Of a stretch of DNA of 64,000 nt, positions 1 to 12,300 are shown piece by piece. How positions within the stretch are numbered: the first letter of the stretch is position 1; every line of letters starts with the position of its first letter. The position numbers and the translations under genes are program-made. The notes below the pieces were generated by a model. The model saw nothing but the letters and a program-made list of their open reading frames with translations, was not told the DNA's origin and searched no databases. The stretch covers positions 5,192,001 to 5,256,000 of the forward strand of contig JAFREQ010000026.1 in assembly GCA_025331565.1 (NCBI GenBank), given 5' to 3'. This DNA comes from Holacanthus passer. Its lineage: Eukaryota > Chordata > Actinopteri > Pomacanthidae.

Positions 1-960
1 GGGTCCCTGCAGGGTCAGTACTGAGTCTCAGCTTGGAAACACTTTTTGTAGCCAGATAAAAGTCTTTCAGTTCTAGTTTGGGGGTTTTCACACGTTCTTC
101 CTGCAAAAGGCTTCGAGCTCCGTGATTCCGTGTTTAGAATCATTGTCCTGTTGTTGAAGCCATTCAGATCTTCAGCTTCAGTGATGTTTGCTGATATTGA
201 ATCAGTTCTTCTTCGACCGGTGAAATGTTCCCGGTGCCACCGGCTGCGACACAAGTCCAAACCGTGGTCGATCCACCTCAGTGTGAACCAGCTGGAGGGA
301 TGTTCATGAAACTCTGCACCTTTTGTCCAAACACATCTTTGCTCATTGTGGCCAAAACGTTCTATTTGAACTTCATCAGTCGACAGGACTCATTCCAAAC
401 TGCACTTTTCGGTTATTGCCTGTTTATTTACAGCCTCACATTTGGGAAAAGGGACCGGGAACAAAAGGTTGTGTCTCGTGAACTCTTCACACGTGTCTGT
501 GGCTCAGCTTTGTCTCTGAAGAGCCGCCGCCGAGAGCTGAATGAGTTCAGTCACCATCAAACGCTCAACATTGATTCTTTTAACTGAGAAAGTCTTCATA
601 GTGACAAATCAGACTGATAATATCAAAATCTCTCCAATTACCTGGAAAATGAAACGTTTCAATATAACATCATATTTTTCTTCCAACATCTGTTCAGATG
701 TCTTGATCTCACGAGGTTGTCGTCGTTCAGAGCGAGTCAGGATCAAGTCACAGAAATCTGTGTTTGACTCTGTGCAGGTCTGACTCATCTTCAACGAGCC
801 TCATCTCTCTGTGAGGAAACGTTTCATTTTTAAAAAGCTGTTAATTATTGAAAGATTACTGAGAAAGTGTCCGAGTTTGTTACTGGAAGATGCAGATTTC
901 ACTTAGGTCTCACTGGACGACCTGTTCTTAATAGCAAGAGGCAGCAGTGACCAATCAGAT
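1..960. other. intergenic, nothing recognised
   Basis: Short ORFs on both strands have no recognisable similarity or splice context. Confidence 0.5.
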
Positions 961-974
961 TCCAGGGATATCAG

Positions 975-1510
975 AACACACACACACACACACACACACA
1001 CACTGTCACACACTGTCACACACACACACACACACACACTGTCTCACACACACACACACACACACACTGTCTCACACACACACACACACTGTCTCACACA
1101 CACACACACACTGTCACACACACACACACACACACACTGTCTCTCACACACACACACACACACACACTGTCACACACACACACACTGTCTCACACACACA
1201 CACTGTCACACACTGTCACACACTGTCTCACACACTGTCTCACACACACACACTGTCTCACACACACACACACACTGTCACACACTGTCACACACACACA
1301 CACACACACTGTCTCACACACACACACACACACACACTGTCTCACATACACACACACTGTCTCACACACACACACACTGTCACACACACACACACACACA
1401 CTGTCTCACACACACACACACACACACACACACTGTCACACACACACACACTGTCTCACATACACACACTGTCACACACTGTCACACACTGTCTCACACA
1501 CACACACTGT

Positions 1511-1545
<35 letters not shown>

Positions 1546-1697
1546 TCACACACACACACACACTGTCTCACACACACACACACACTGTCACACACTGTCT
1601 CACACACACACACACACACACACACTGTCACACACACACACACACTGTCTCACACACACACACACACTGTCACACACTGTCTCACACACACACACTC
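975..1697 (+). repeat. compound CA array with CTGT(CT)CA interruptions
   Basis: About 720 bp of (CA)n blocks of varying length separated by CTGTCA or CTGTCTCA. Open frames through it are a consequence of the repeat. Confidence 0.97.
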
Positions 1698-1799
1698 GCA
1701 CTCAGTGGCACTTCATTAATCACTGTATGTCTGTGTGTCCATTAGCAGCAGTGGAGCTGCAGTAACTCTGCTGCTTGTTGCATCAGCAGGTTTTGAAAC

Positions 1800-2120
1800 T
1801 CCTCCTCCAGGGAGCGCGGAGGCGGCGAGCAGGTCGAGCACAAACACACAATACATCAGGCAGCTTGGCGCGTCGGGGCGGACGGGGGAACGTGGCTCCG
1901 CGGCGAGCTGGCTCTGGCCGTTCGGGAGCAGAGGAGGCGCTCGGAGGAAGGAAGCCGGAGGGTTGAGCAACAGCAGCTAGCCGAGCGGGCCGACCGCCAC
2001 CCTTCACCCAGTTGGTCCTCCCTCCGATTGGCCGAGGATGTGGGGGGAACGCGGCGGGCCGAGCAGAGAGCGACCCCCTCTGAGCGGTGACCCACGGAGA
2101 CTCACATTAACACGCACTGC
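1800..2120. promoter_or_regulatory. GC-rich, CpG-dense block
   Basis: Much richer in CpG than its surroundings, with an inverted CCAAT box (GATTGGC at about 2027). It could be a CpG-island promoter of a gene outside the window, a distal fhod1 promoter or untranslated exon. No conserved ORF seen on either strand. Confidence 0.3.
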
Positions 2121-2235
2121 AGGGTCCAGAGTTCAACTCCCCGCTGGGTCGTTCAACACGTGGAGCAAGACTCCAACAGCAGCAGCCCAGCAGAGTTCAG
2201 CCCTGCTGCCGCGACCACCAGGACGGAGCTGTGCA

Positions 2236-2592
2236 GCAGTACTGCAGTACAGTGTGTAGTGTGTACACACTGTACTGCAGTACTGTACTGTAATACAGTG
2301 TGTACACACTACACACTGTACTGTAGTACTGCTGCACACTGTACTGCACACACTATACTGCAGTACTGCACTGTACACACTGTACTGCAGTACTGCACAC
2401 TGCAGTACTGCACACTGTACACACTGTACTGCAGTACTGCACACTGTACACACTGTACTGCAGTACTGCACACTGCACACACTGTACTGCAGTACTGCAC
2501 ACTGCACACACTGTACTGCAGTACTGCACACTGTACACACTGTACTGCAATACTGCACACTGCACACACTGTACTGCAGTACTGCAGCAGCA
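2236..2592. repeat. palindrome-rich minisatellite
   Basis: Tandem units of about 29-33 bp built from CACACTGTACTGCAGTAC and TGCACACTGTACA. GTACTGCAGTAC, a perfect 12-bp palindrome, recurs about eight times. At 2237-2285 the array forms a perfect inverted repeat with 22-bp arms and a 5-nt loop. Confidence 0.95.
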
Positions 2593-2599
2593 TTCATCA

Positions 2600-3787
2600 G
2601 CAGCTGCAGCCTCTGAACCTGGAGATCAGGTGGAAAACAGAGTCTGATCCAAGGAGCCGGTTTCTCCTTTCAGAGGAAAAGCTGTAACAGCTCTTTTTAC
2701 ATCAGGCCATGATCCAGATTTGACTCTGTAAATGTCTCCAGTTCTGCTTTTTGGAACAGGACACATCACCTGAAACCTGAAAAGATGGAGGGACAGGAGA
2801 GAAAGAAAATGTCAATGTGCTGCTTTTGCTTGTCCAAGATTTCTGACATTCGCTGCATTCGAACCTGCAAACAGGTTCAAACAAACGCGACGGACTCCTG
2901 CCAACAGTGAACTGAGCCTGTCGGTGGGTGAAAAAATAAAAATACAAAAACATCACATGGCAGCGGCAGGAGACAAGCTGCTGCTTGTAATCAGCTCTCC
3001 GCTGGGCTGTGGCATCTTCTCATGATGCAACTGAGGAACGCAAATCTGTCAAATAAATGCCTTGCTGACACGTCGCCCCCCCAACCATCAGTGACACCTG
3101 TCAAAAGGTGAACTGGCAGCGCGCCGACGTCGTCCAGCTTCGTGTTTTGACCTCGCAGCGTGAGAACGGCCGGTTGCGTAACTGCGCCACATCAACACCT
3201 CTGAGACGTGAGCCGTCGTTTCAGCTGGGTGAGAATGGATCTGACTCTGTCGGCCTCAGGTTGCATTTTCAATCAGCTCGTCCAACGACACAGTGAAGTT
3301 ATTTAACAGACGTTACATGAATCTGTCAGCAGACATCTGACTTATCTTAATGTTCTGTTGTACCAAGGATGCGGAAAATACTCCGCTCTGATTGGCTGTT
3401 AGGTGTCATATGTGTGGACAAACATTGTTGTCTTTAGCAGAGTTCAAGGTGTATTAACCTGCAGGTAACCATAGCAACAGCAGCAGGTAACTGACTGGTG
3501 ACAGTCACCTGATCATGATGACTTTGAACAGACTTAAAAACATGGACCTTCGTTCCTTTGGTCGGTGGACAAACCGAACGGACTCCCAGGAGTCCACGTA
3601 GGACGAGTACAGACTGACGCCCGAGTCCATGATATTCTGACATCAGGACGTCACATCGTTTACTATCATCCATCATCATCCATTGGAGGGTCAGTCCCAG
3701 CTGACAGCGGGTGGATTCAATGATCAACCCTTCAGGAAGCCGGAGGAAACAAATACGCAGGATGCAAATGTCTGATCAATGGTTTAT
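2600..3787. other. intergenic, nothing recognised
   Basis: No conserved ORF, RNA gene or clear repeat seen on either strand. Confidence 0.4.
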
Positions 3788-3860
3788 AAGACAAGACAAG
3801 ATAAACCTTTATTCGTCCCACAGTGGGGAAATTTACAGTTTACAACACTATAATAAAGCA
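3788..3860 (+). mobile_element. dispersed repeat tail (TTTATT-GTCCC-GGGGAAATT type)
   Basis: AAACCTTTATTCGTCCCAC and GTGGGGAAATTTACAG resemble the 3' tail of a very common teleost LINE/SINE family. Assigned from memory of the consensus only. Confidence 0.5.
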
Positions 3861-4859
3861 GATGATGGACGTGATAAAAGTGTTTGTAATATTCAGTATT
3901 TGTCAGCAACTAATAATATATTCTATAAGAACTACTATTTGTTATCCTGGCCTGGAACTAACTCGAACCCTGGCCCCTAACAGCGTCGCTCATCAGGAGT
4001 CTGACACCAGGTGTCGGGCGGGACGCTTCACTTACCTTCAGTTGTTTATAATAATAATGTCTCTGAATCAATGTGCTAATGATTTATTAGTGTCAAAATG
4101 TTTAGAATCGCACCTTTAAAACAACACAGCGCACCTGCAGGATGACGCACACTCACCTGTGTGAGACTTTTCCAGTCTGGACTCGTTTATGTTTTATCAA
4201 TACTGGTTCTGTTGATGGAGAGATTTACAGCTGGCGGAGAAGCACGAACGCTGCTGTCTGTCACTCGCTGTTGTTTTAATCCTGTAGCCAGAGCATACCT
4301 GGCCTCAGACCAGCTGCAGGTTCGCACTCATCATGACTGAGCGCAGCCACAGCTTCTCTCAGCTGTGTTTTTCATTTGATTTTTGGCTCAGGTCGACTGG
4401 ATCTGATTACAGGCTCCGAGGTGTGAACGCTCCACAGCGTCACAGTGGAAACACGACCGTCTGCACCTCAACTGCAACATGCACTCGTCCATTCAAAAGA
4501 AGCTGTCAATGAAAGAGATACTGGAGATTCCAATTCTAGGTTTACACGCCGACAAGCTGCACAGACCAGTTTCTCTGCTGGACGACGAACATCGGGTCTC
4601 TTTGAACGTCTCCATCGATGTCATGCAGGATCTCATCTTTTATCTGTGAACAGTGAACTCATGCTGAATTCCTGCAAACGTTCACTGCATGAAGGTTTGA
4701 CATCCAGGACGCACCCTGTCCTCAGTCTCTGCTGCTACTTGACTTTCCTGCTCTGACTACTAGTGGCCCTCTGAAACACCAGCAGTCCTTTTCTGGTACA
4801 AATTATAACCCTGAAAATTGAATAAACATAAAACCCAAACCAGCTCCAGGTTTCCATTT

Positions 4860-5400
4860 GTTCTGGGTGACTTTAACTTAAACTGGTTGACAAATGATTC
4901 AGATAGTCTAAAAGATGTGTGACAGTTTCACTGTCACAGCTGATTGATGAGCCGACCACACCAAAAACGAAGGATCCTTCAAAATCAATACTGACTGATC
5001 TGATTCTCTGCAACAGGACAAAATTACAACTGAACACAAATCACATCCGTCTGGTTTCAGAGCTAAACATCTACTCTGGTTACAGCTGATCTTGTATCTG
5101 CTGTTGAGGTGCGGTTTCAGGACTTCCTGTCTCAGAAACAGCCATGTGTGGTTTTGGAAAATGATTGTTCTGTATTTTTATGTCCAAAAAGTTCAATATT
5201 GGATCCTGTCGTTTTCACAATTTATATTAACAATATTACATCATCTATAACAAACTCTAACCACCATCTTTATGCTGATGACACTGTTCTCTATGTTCGG
5301 TATTGCTTTACTAACACTGCCGCTGAAATCCTACAACAGGCCTTTGATAAACCGCAGGAATCATTGGCTGTTGTATGAAAAGGTTGGCTGTGCCTCTCGA
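4860..5400 (+). mobile_element. LINE fragment (endonuclease end and RT), decayed
   Basis: Translates with frame breaks to LGDFNLNWLTNDSDSLKD (end of an AP endonuclease domain, from 4863) and, from about 5200, LDPVVFTIYINNITSS and HHLYADDTVLY (RT motif with YADD). CR1/L2-like non-LTR retrotransposon, internally deleted and inactive. Confidence 0.75.
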
Positions 5401-6530
5401 ACAGAAAGATGTGACAGCACTGGTTTGAACTGGTCCCATAGTCACTGTTTGAGCCGTTCAAGTCACTGATGACATCCTGCGTGCAAACACTGGATGTGGG
5501 AAAACTGCTTTTAGTTGTTATGCTGCACACGTGGAACATTTTACATTACAAATTACAAACTACTCTTCAATGTGACTGTTTTAAACTGTGTTCTGTTGTT
5601 GATTGTTTGTTTCTCATTAATTATTTTTGTGTGTATTTATTGTTTTTTAACTGAACTCCAAAGGGATGTTCTCGATAATTCTTCCAGATTTAAATGACGG
5701 TTGAATGAAAATGCTGTTAAGAATAAACTGTGAATGAATTTCTGCAGCCTGTAATGCAGAGATGGTGAATGAGCTCAGGCCCTGGTGTTCTGGCTCGTGC
5801 CGTCCCTGTGCAGTACTCAAGGCCTCTGTGGAGGGGGGCCGAGGAGGCAACGGTCTTGGGGGGGTCTGTCCAGAGTTTGCAGGCCGTCCATCACTCGTCT
5901 TGTCCTCCCCACACAGCTCAGCAGAGCTTGCATAACGCCCCCTCTCCCCCCTCCAGCCTGAGGACGCTCTGTCAGTTTATATGATCGCTCAGTGTGTATT
6001 TTTGTCTTTTCTCTAGAAACCGATACAGCAGTTGTGAAATGTCTGGCGAGTTGATGTGTCACGTTCTGCTCGAGGGGTGATTTGCTTGAAACTGCTGGCT
6101 CAGCACGATGGATGCTGGAGGTTAATGAAGCTGGTTGGAAGTGAGAAGGTTCTCTGCTGTGACAGTGAGTCATCTGGTCCTGGTTCTCTGTCGAGCATCA
6201 TCATTCTGGTTCCTGGTGCTGTGACCTCTGACCCTGTCACTGTGATCCATCCTGGTGCAGCAGTGGTCCAAAATGTTCACTGAACCACTGAACCCCATCA
6301 TGTTTCAGCTGCCTGATCTGTCTGATGTTTCCTTGTCTACTTTGACGGACAGGTTAACATACCTTTTACTCAAATATACAGACGTGTGACAAAGTGTTTT
6401 TAAGGTGTCGTTCCACCACGAGCTGCTTCTTCTACAAGTGTGTGGAACTCTATGAACTCTATGAATGGCATTCATCCGGAACATATTCCCCCATTTGTTG
6501 TTCAGTCATCTAAAGGACAACTATAGTCAC
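5400..6530. other. intergenic, nothing recognised
   Basis: AT-rich sequence without convincing coding potential. Confidence 0.4.
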
Positions 6531-6534
6531 CTCC

Positions 6535-6990
6535 AGGCCCAGTGGAAACACCCAGAACCTCCTCAGTGACCAAAGAAATGTCCTAAAAGAACACTAGAAC
6601 CTCTGAGGGACCTTCAGAAGCTCCTCAATGGTCTCTTAAACACCCTAAAAGAACCCCCTCAGTTACCACAAGGAGCTCCTAAATGAAGACTAGACATTCC
6701 TCACTGACTCTTGAATGTTCTTAAGCACCAATAGAACCTCACGAAGGACCTCCAGAACCTCTTCAATGACCCTGGAACACCATAACACTAGAAACTCCAC
6801 AATGATCACAAGAACCAGGACGTCATCCATGACCCCAGAACAGCTGAAAGGAAAACTAGAACAACTTACAGGACCTCCAGAACCTCTTTAATAAAGAAAC
6901 TTCTTCAAGGAACTTCCTGAGGAACCTTTATAAGATCCTCATTGACCATAGGAATCTCCTAAAGGAACAGTAGAACCACCTATTAGACCT
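6535..6990 (+). repeat. degenerate AGAACCTCC-type repeat array
   Basis: Words such as CCTCCAGAACCTC, CTCAATGACC and AGAACACTAGAACCTC recur with irregular spacing (roughly 50-65 bp), as in an ancient minisatellite that has diverged. Confidence 0.65.
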
Positions 6991-7738
6991 TTACGTCCTC
7001 GAAATCCAAAGAAAAGCAAACAAATCAACAGAACAATGTTTCTGTTGAAGCAAATGAAAACAGAAAAGTAATCTTTAGATTTTATCCATGAGGTGATTTT
7101 CAGTGTGTCCATGATGTCACGTACAGCTAACTGACTGTACCTGAAGTGTACGTGGATGGATGTCGCCCCCTGCAGGTCACAGAGAGGAACTCCTCCTCTC
7201 AGTCTGTGTTTGTATGTTACATAAAGGTCCCGATGAGATGATGAAATATCTTCACTGTGGACAGTTGAATCAGCTCTCAGCCGATCTGCTCATTAATCCA
7301 GTGATCATGCAAAAAAAACAACAATCAAAGATCAAATTATAAAGAAAATCCTTTGAGCTGAGCTCCTGCTCAGTCATTAAACAGGTTTAAAAGTCTCTTT
7401 TTTAGTCTTTGTTCAGTTGTTTGAATCATTCAAATAAACGAAAAGAGACAACACAACTTCTGCTCTCTCTCCTGTCTGCTCCACATTAAAGATAATTACT
7501 AAATGAAAACAGTATCTTTATTTCAGGTTTAATCTAAGCTACATTTTATGTCCATGTGTCACGTCACACACCAGTTCAACACTGAGGTTTAACATTTAAA
7601 CAAGAGGAACTTTGTTTTTAACAGTCACACAAGTTGGCTTCGTTCAGATCACTCACATCGTCGTCATGGTGACTGAAGAACAGAACATCATTTACAACCA
7701 GGTGAGTGAGGCTGATGTCTCTGCTCACTGTTACCTGA

Positions 7739-7778
7739 GTGACTGACTGACTGACTGATTGATTGATTGATTGATTGA
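7739..7778 (+). repeat. GACT/GATT tetranucleotide repeat
   Basis: Tandem GACT units passing into GATT units. Confidence 0.9.
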
Positions 7779-7829
7779 AGCTCAGAGGAAATAATCAACA
7801 CTGGCTTTTTCAGTTTCGGCCAAAGTCCT

Positions 7830-7831
<2 letters not shown>

Positions 7832-7864
<33 letters not shown>

Positions 7865-7902
7865 ATGTGTATGTATGTGCGTGTGTGTGTGTGTGTGTGT
7901 GT

Positions 7903-7934
<32 letters not shown>

Positions 7935-7961
7935 GTGTATGTGTGTGTGTGTGTGTGTGTA

Positions 7962-8003
<42 letters not shown>

Positions 8004-8016
8004 CGTGTGTGTTTCA
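7832..8016 (+). repeat. interrupted GT microsatellite
   Basis: About 185 bp of (GT)n with TATG and GCGT interruptions. Confidence 0.97.
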
Positions 8017-8587
8017 GTCTGTTTCATCACTTTTCTTATGCAATCACACTGCAAGCGGTCCAGACTCTAAATGTAAGGAAACAGCTCCACCTGCTGGACG
8101 ATATGCAAACTGCAGCAATACTGACATGAACTGTAGTGTTGGTCAAACAAAGAGACACAGATCAACCATGAAGACAAAATGACTACAGAGACAAAAGACT
8201 GTCACAAAGAGGGAAAAAAGCAAACATAAAGACTCACAGAACAACGACAAAGAGACAAAAGAGGAGACGAGGAGACAAAAAGTCTCTTTGTGGCTCTGAC
8301 TGAACTTTTGAAGTCTGAAAATTATATGAAGAATAAAAACGCTTTGAAAGCTTTAAACCTACAATCTGAGATCTGAACAGACTCTCTGTGATTGGCCAGA
8401 AACAGACGACGTCACAGCTCCTGTTGGAGTGAATCTTTGTACTGCAGTCATTGAGCCAGCAGAGGCCGCTGTTCTCTAACAAGCAGCTCGGCCTCTTTGT
8501 GTCGAGTGACAGCTTCTTCTTCTTGTGTTGTTTTCAGCTGCGAACTGACCTCAGATCAGCTTCACACTGTTTCCATACACCTACTCA

Positions 8588-8622
8588 TGACGTCATGCTC
8601 CTGCCGCCCTGCCATGACGTCA
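8588..8622 (+). promoter_or_regulatory. two consensus CRE palindromes upstream of fhod1
   Basis: TGACGTCA occurs at 8588-8595 and 8615-8622, 27 bp apart start to start, about 520 bp before the fhod1 ATG. A CCAAT motif lies at about 8753 and a CpG-rich stretch covers the first coding exon. This is a plausible CREB/ATF-responsive promoter, inferred only. Confidence 0.35.
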
Positions 8623-9136
8623 CCAGTGGGCCGTCCGTCATGAAATCATGGTTCATCAAACCGGACGTTTGGTGATACTTCAAAATAAAGTGTTGTCATT
8701 TATTTTACGATGGGAAAAGAAGTGACTGAATGAAACCGGAGTATTTTTAAGAGCCAATAAAATACCAGCAAACCAGATCCATATACATGACATACATCAT
8801 GTTCAGGGCTTGGTCGGGCTTCTTCTCTGGACTCATTGATTGACAGCTTCCGGCCTCTTCAGTTCAAGTTAAACACATTAAAGCATTTAAAGTTTAAAAT
8901 GTCTTGAGAAGGTTTGTGTGCTGACCAGGTCGGAAACAGGAAGTTAGAAACATGTGTTAAATGTTAATAAACTAAAACCTTCATCAAAGTTTCTATTTGT
9001 CATGGGGGAAAAAACAGCCTTTATTTTGAAAGGTGACAGCGGATGTCGGTGTGTGTACCTGCAGGAGCTTCACAGGTGTGCTGGTCGTCGAGCCGGCTCT
9101 CTCAGTCGGACCCAGTCGGGCTCTGGTCTCTCGGCC

Positions 9137-9301
9137 ATGGCCTCCGTCGTGTGTCGGGTCCAGTTCCTGGAGGACTCGGATCCGTTCATCTGCACCAACT
9201 TCCCCGAACCGCGGCGCCCCCCGACGGTCAGTGTGGAGGAGAACCAGCCGCTGAGCGAGCAGCTGCCCGGGATCCACAAGCTGCTGGAGGCGCCTCTGAA
9301 G
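9137..9301 (+). CDS. fhod1: fhod1 exon 1 (residues 1-55)
   Basis: Start codon in GGCCATGG. Encodes the formin N-terminus with the family signature FLEDSDPFICTNFPEPRRPP and ends IHKLLEAPLK; donor GTGGGT. The exon is GC- and CpG-rich compared with its flanks. Confidence 0.92.
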
Positions 9302-12300
9302 GTGGGTCACTGCAGACCGGCTCCGGGACCGGGACCGGTCTCCAACAGCCACCGAACCAAACCTCATGAAACTAAATGGCGTTTAAAAGTTTCTCCTGGT
9401 GACTCGTCAAACCAAACTCCGTTCAACAATCAGACCGGTTCATGAGTTTTGGTCAAGTTTTAAAAACAGAGACTTTTCACTCCTCAGTTTGAGAAACATC
9501 AACTTCAGCTTTTATTTCTGTCAAGCTTTGATAAAGTAAAGAGAAGCAGGTCGTGGTTGTTGTTGAATTTACCAGAAGACTCAGATGGTCGCTGAGAATC
9601 TGTTCCACTTTTAAAAAAGCCAATTTTGTAAATGGAGTCTGGTACCAGTTTTTTCCATTCTGGTTTTTCCAGACATGAGAAGTGTTTTTTCTGGATGAGC
9701 TGATTTCATCTTAGGGATCACTGAACATTTAAAGATGCTGCTGTTCAGTTTCTGTCAACTCAACAGCAATAAACATTGAATCATATATTTATATGTTATA
9801 TTAAGTTCAGATGTGAAGAGAAGCTGCTTCATGATGGTCTGAGCTTCATCAGCAGTTTAAATCTCTGGAGGATCTGATCCACCATTACCCAGCGGCTACA
9901 GCAGCATGATCCTCTGACTTTTCATCTAGCGCCATCATCAGGTCAACATTTTAATGTGTCTAATAGTCTGGTTTATAACCAGACACCTGCAGAACTGCTG
10001 ACGTTCACATCAGGGCTACAACTAATTATTTTCTATTTCTTCAAAATAGTTTCAGAGTAGTTTTCTTTTGATCGATTAATCGAATTATCGTTTTCAGATT
10101 TACTTTGTCTTTAGCGTGCTAACAGGCCAAACTAAGACAGGGAACATGGTAAACATTACAGCATGCAGACGTTACGTTCGTGAGTTTCACACCTGCATTA
10201 TGGACAAAAACAGACCAATCAATGCTGATGAGAGCAGCTGTGAACATGGAGGAGACGTCAGCAGCTACAGAGACCGAGGTTTCCCTCAGGAGCTGGAGGA
10301 GAACAAACACAGAGCTACAAGACAGAGAAGGACTGAGGTTCATCAGGTGACATGAACACGACAAACAGATAAAGATCATGTTGATCTGAAACTGCTGGAT
10401 GTGGAAATAAACAAGAGTTTGTTAACAAGGTCAACATATGAACTTAAAGGTGAAGATATGTTGATGATGTGTTTGTTTCTGCTGAAATCAAGTGGACAGA
10501 AACATCAGCTGGAGCAGATTTAAAGTAGACAAAACTACTCTGGTAGTTATTCTCCTTTTCCACGTAACGTTTCACCAAACACAAGTCTTTGACCTCTTCG
10601 AACACTCCTGGTCTCACAGCTTTGTCTCTTCAAATTAAAAGTCAGCAGTAATCTTGTCGCTTCCTGCACAAGATGCACAAGACAAGATGTTTTATCAAAT
10701 TGGAGAGTTGAAATGTGAGTTTGGTGAATGTGTTTCTGTGGAAAAGCAGAATCACGTCTGTTGTCCAGTTTCCTGTAGGTTGACTGATGACGCGTCTGTT
10801 TTTGTCCTGTTTTGCTCATTGTGAAGAGAGTGCCGTTTTCCAAACAGGAAGTGAATGCAGCTTCGTGCCTCACAGGCTGACTCAGCATCAAGTCACAGTT
10901 ACAAATTGCTCATTTTCCATTTTAACTCTCATTCCAGTTATCACAGAGGCTGAAGTTCACCGACTGAGATAATGTGCTGTCAGTTTGTGTCTTCACTTTA
11001 TAAAAAGAGGAGCTCATCACTCAGCCGTCTGTGTTTCAACACGCTGAGCTTCATGTTGGCCCGATCCAACATGAATCACTAACTGAACACGACTTTTATT
11101 ACTTTTATTCAAATGGAATTCAGATCAGAGTTTTCTGTCCACCGTGTCAGACAGAAATCCACTCCGGCCTGCTGCGAGGCGTTCGAGTCCTGCTGGAGTC
11201 TCCAGGATCAGATAAAGACCAGAGAGTGCCGGTCCCACTAGATTGCATTCCTCCACTGACCCCTTAATTGTTCCCATCATGCCCTGGGACTCGACTTGCA
11301 GGCTCAGATCTAATGAGGCGATATGACTGACACAGAGACTTGGTTTTCCAACATGAAACCAAACATTCTATGGATTCTTCTGCACAGTTCCTGGTTTTCT
11401 GAGCCGGTTTTCGTCCCCCTCCCTGCTCCTCCGTCGATGTGGCTCGACTAGAGAGATTGTGGAGGAAAAGGGTGGGACCTGTAAACAGCAGATAAGCTGG
11501 ATGGATGGATGGACGGATGTAATACTAACAGCAGCCTGTTGATAAGAGCTGAACGGGCTTTTCCTTCCGCTCATGTGAAGCAGCAGCTGCAGAAATTCAG
11601 CTCGACGATGGTTTTTATTTCATACATTCATTGTTAGCTTGACCCGTCCAGAGATCTGTTTAGCCTAGCTTAGCACAAAGACTGGAAGCAGAGGGAAACT
11701 GTTAGCTGAGCCAAATCAGAAGAAAAAAAAAAATCAATCTTCCCAAAGCTCCAAGTCTCTCTTGGTCTTGTCAGTCTGTAATTCAATGACATGAAATGTA
11801 TGATTCATGAAATGGACCATTCTACATAATCAGGACTTTTACTTTTGATACTTCAGTTCATTTTAATGCTGATACTTTTAGTGCCTACATTTTAAATGTC
11901 ATATTTCTACTTTTACTTCAGAAAAAGTTGTCAATGCTTCTTCCACCACTGGATTTAAATATTTAAAGAAATACCAGAGACAACTTTCACTGCCAACCTT
12001 TAGTTCTTGACAGGTTTCAGGAGCAACAAAAGGGTCTCAAGGCTCACTTACTAGTTATCAGTTCAATGAAAGCTTCAGAATCAAAGCTGGTAACTGAAAT
12101 CTCACTGATGATGCTCAGAGTTGAAACCGTATCTGAGAACAGGTGATGTCGTGTGTCGGTGCTGACGGAGCAGCTCCATGTGTTTGTGCAGAAGAAGAAT
12201 GTGGCTCCGCTGGTTCAGAAGCTCTGCAGCATGTTCAACAGCTCACTATCAGCATCTGACCTGACTGTTTCCTGCCCTCGATTCCAGCTTCATACCTGAA

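Noticed and set aside
947..1765. 272-codon open frame rich in His-Thr
   Set aside because: It is simply translated (CA)n repeat; no conserved sequence or splice support.
2133..2687. Long ORFs on both strands over the palindromic repeat
   Set aside because: Periodicity of the minisatellite avoids stops; the residues (QYSV/LYCST) only mirror the repeat unit.
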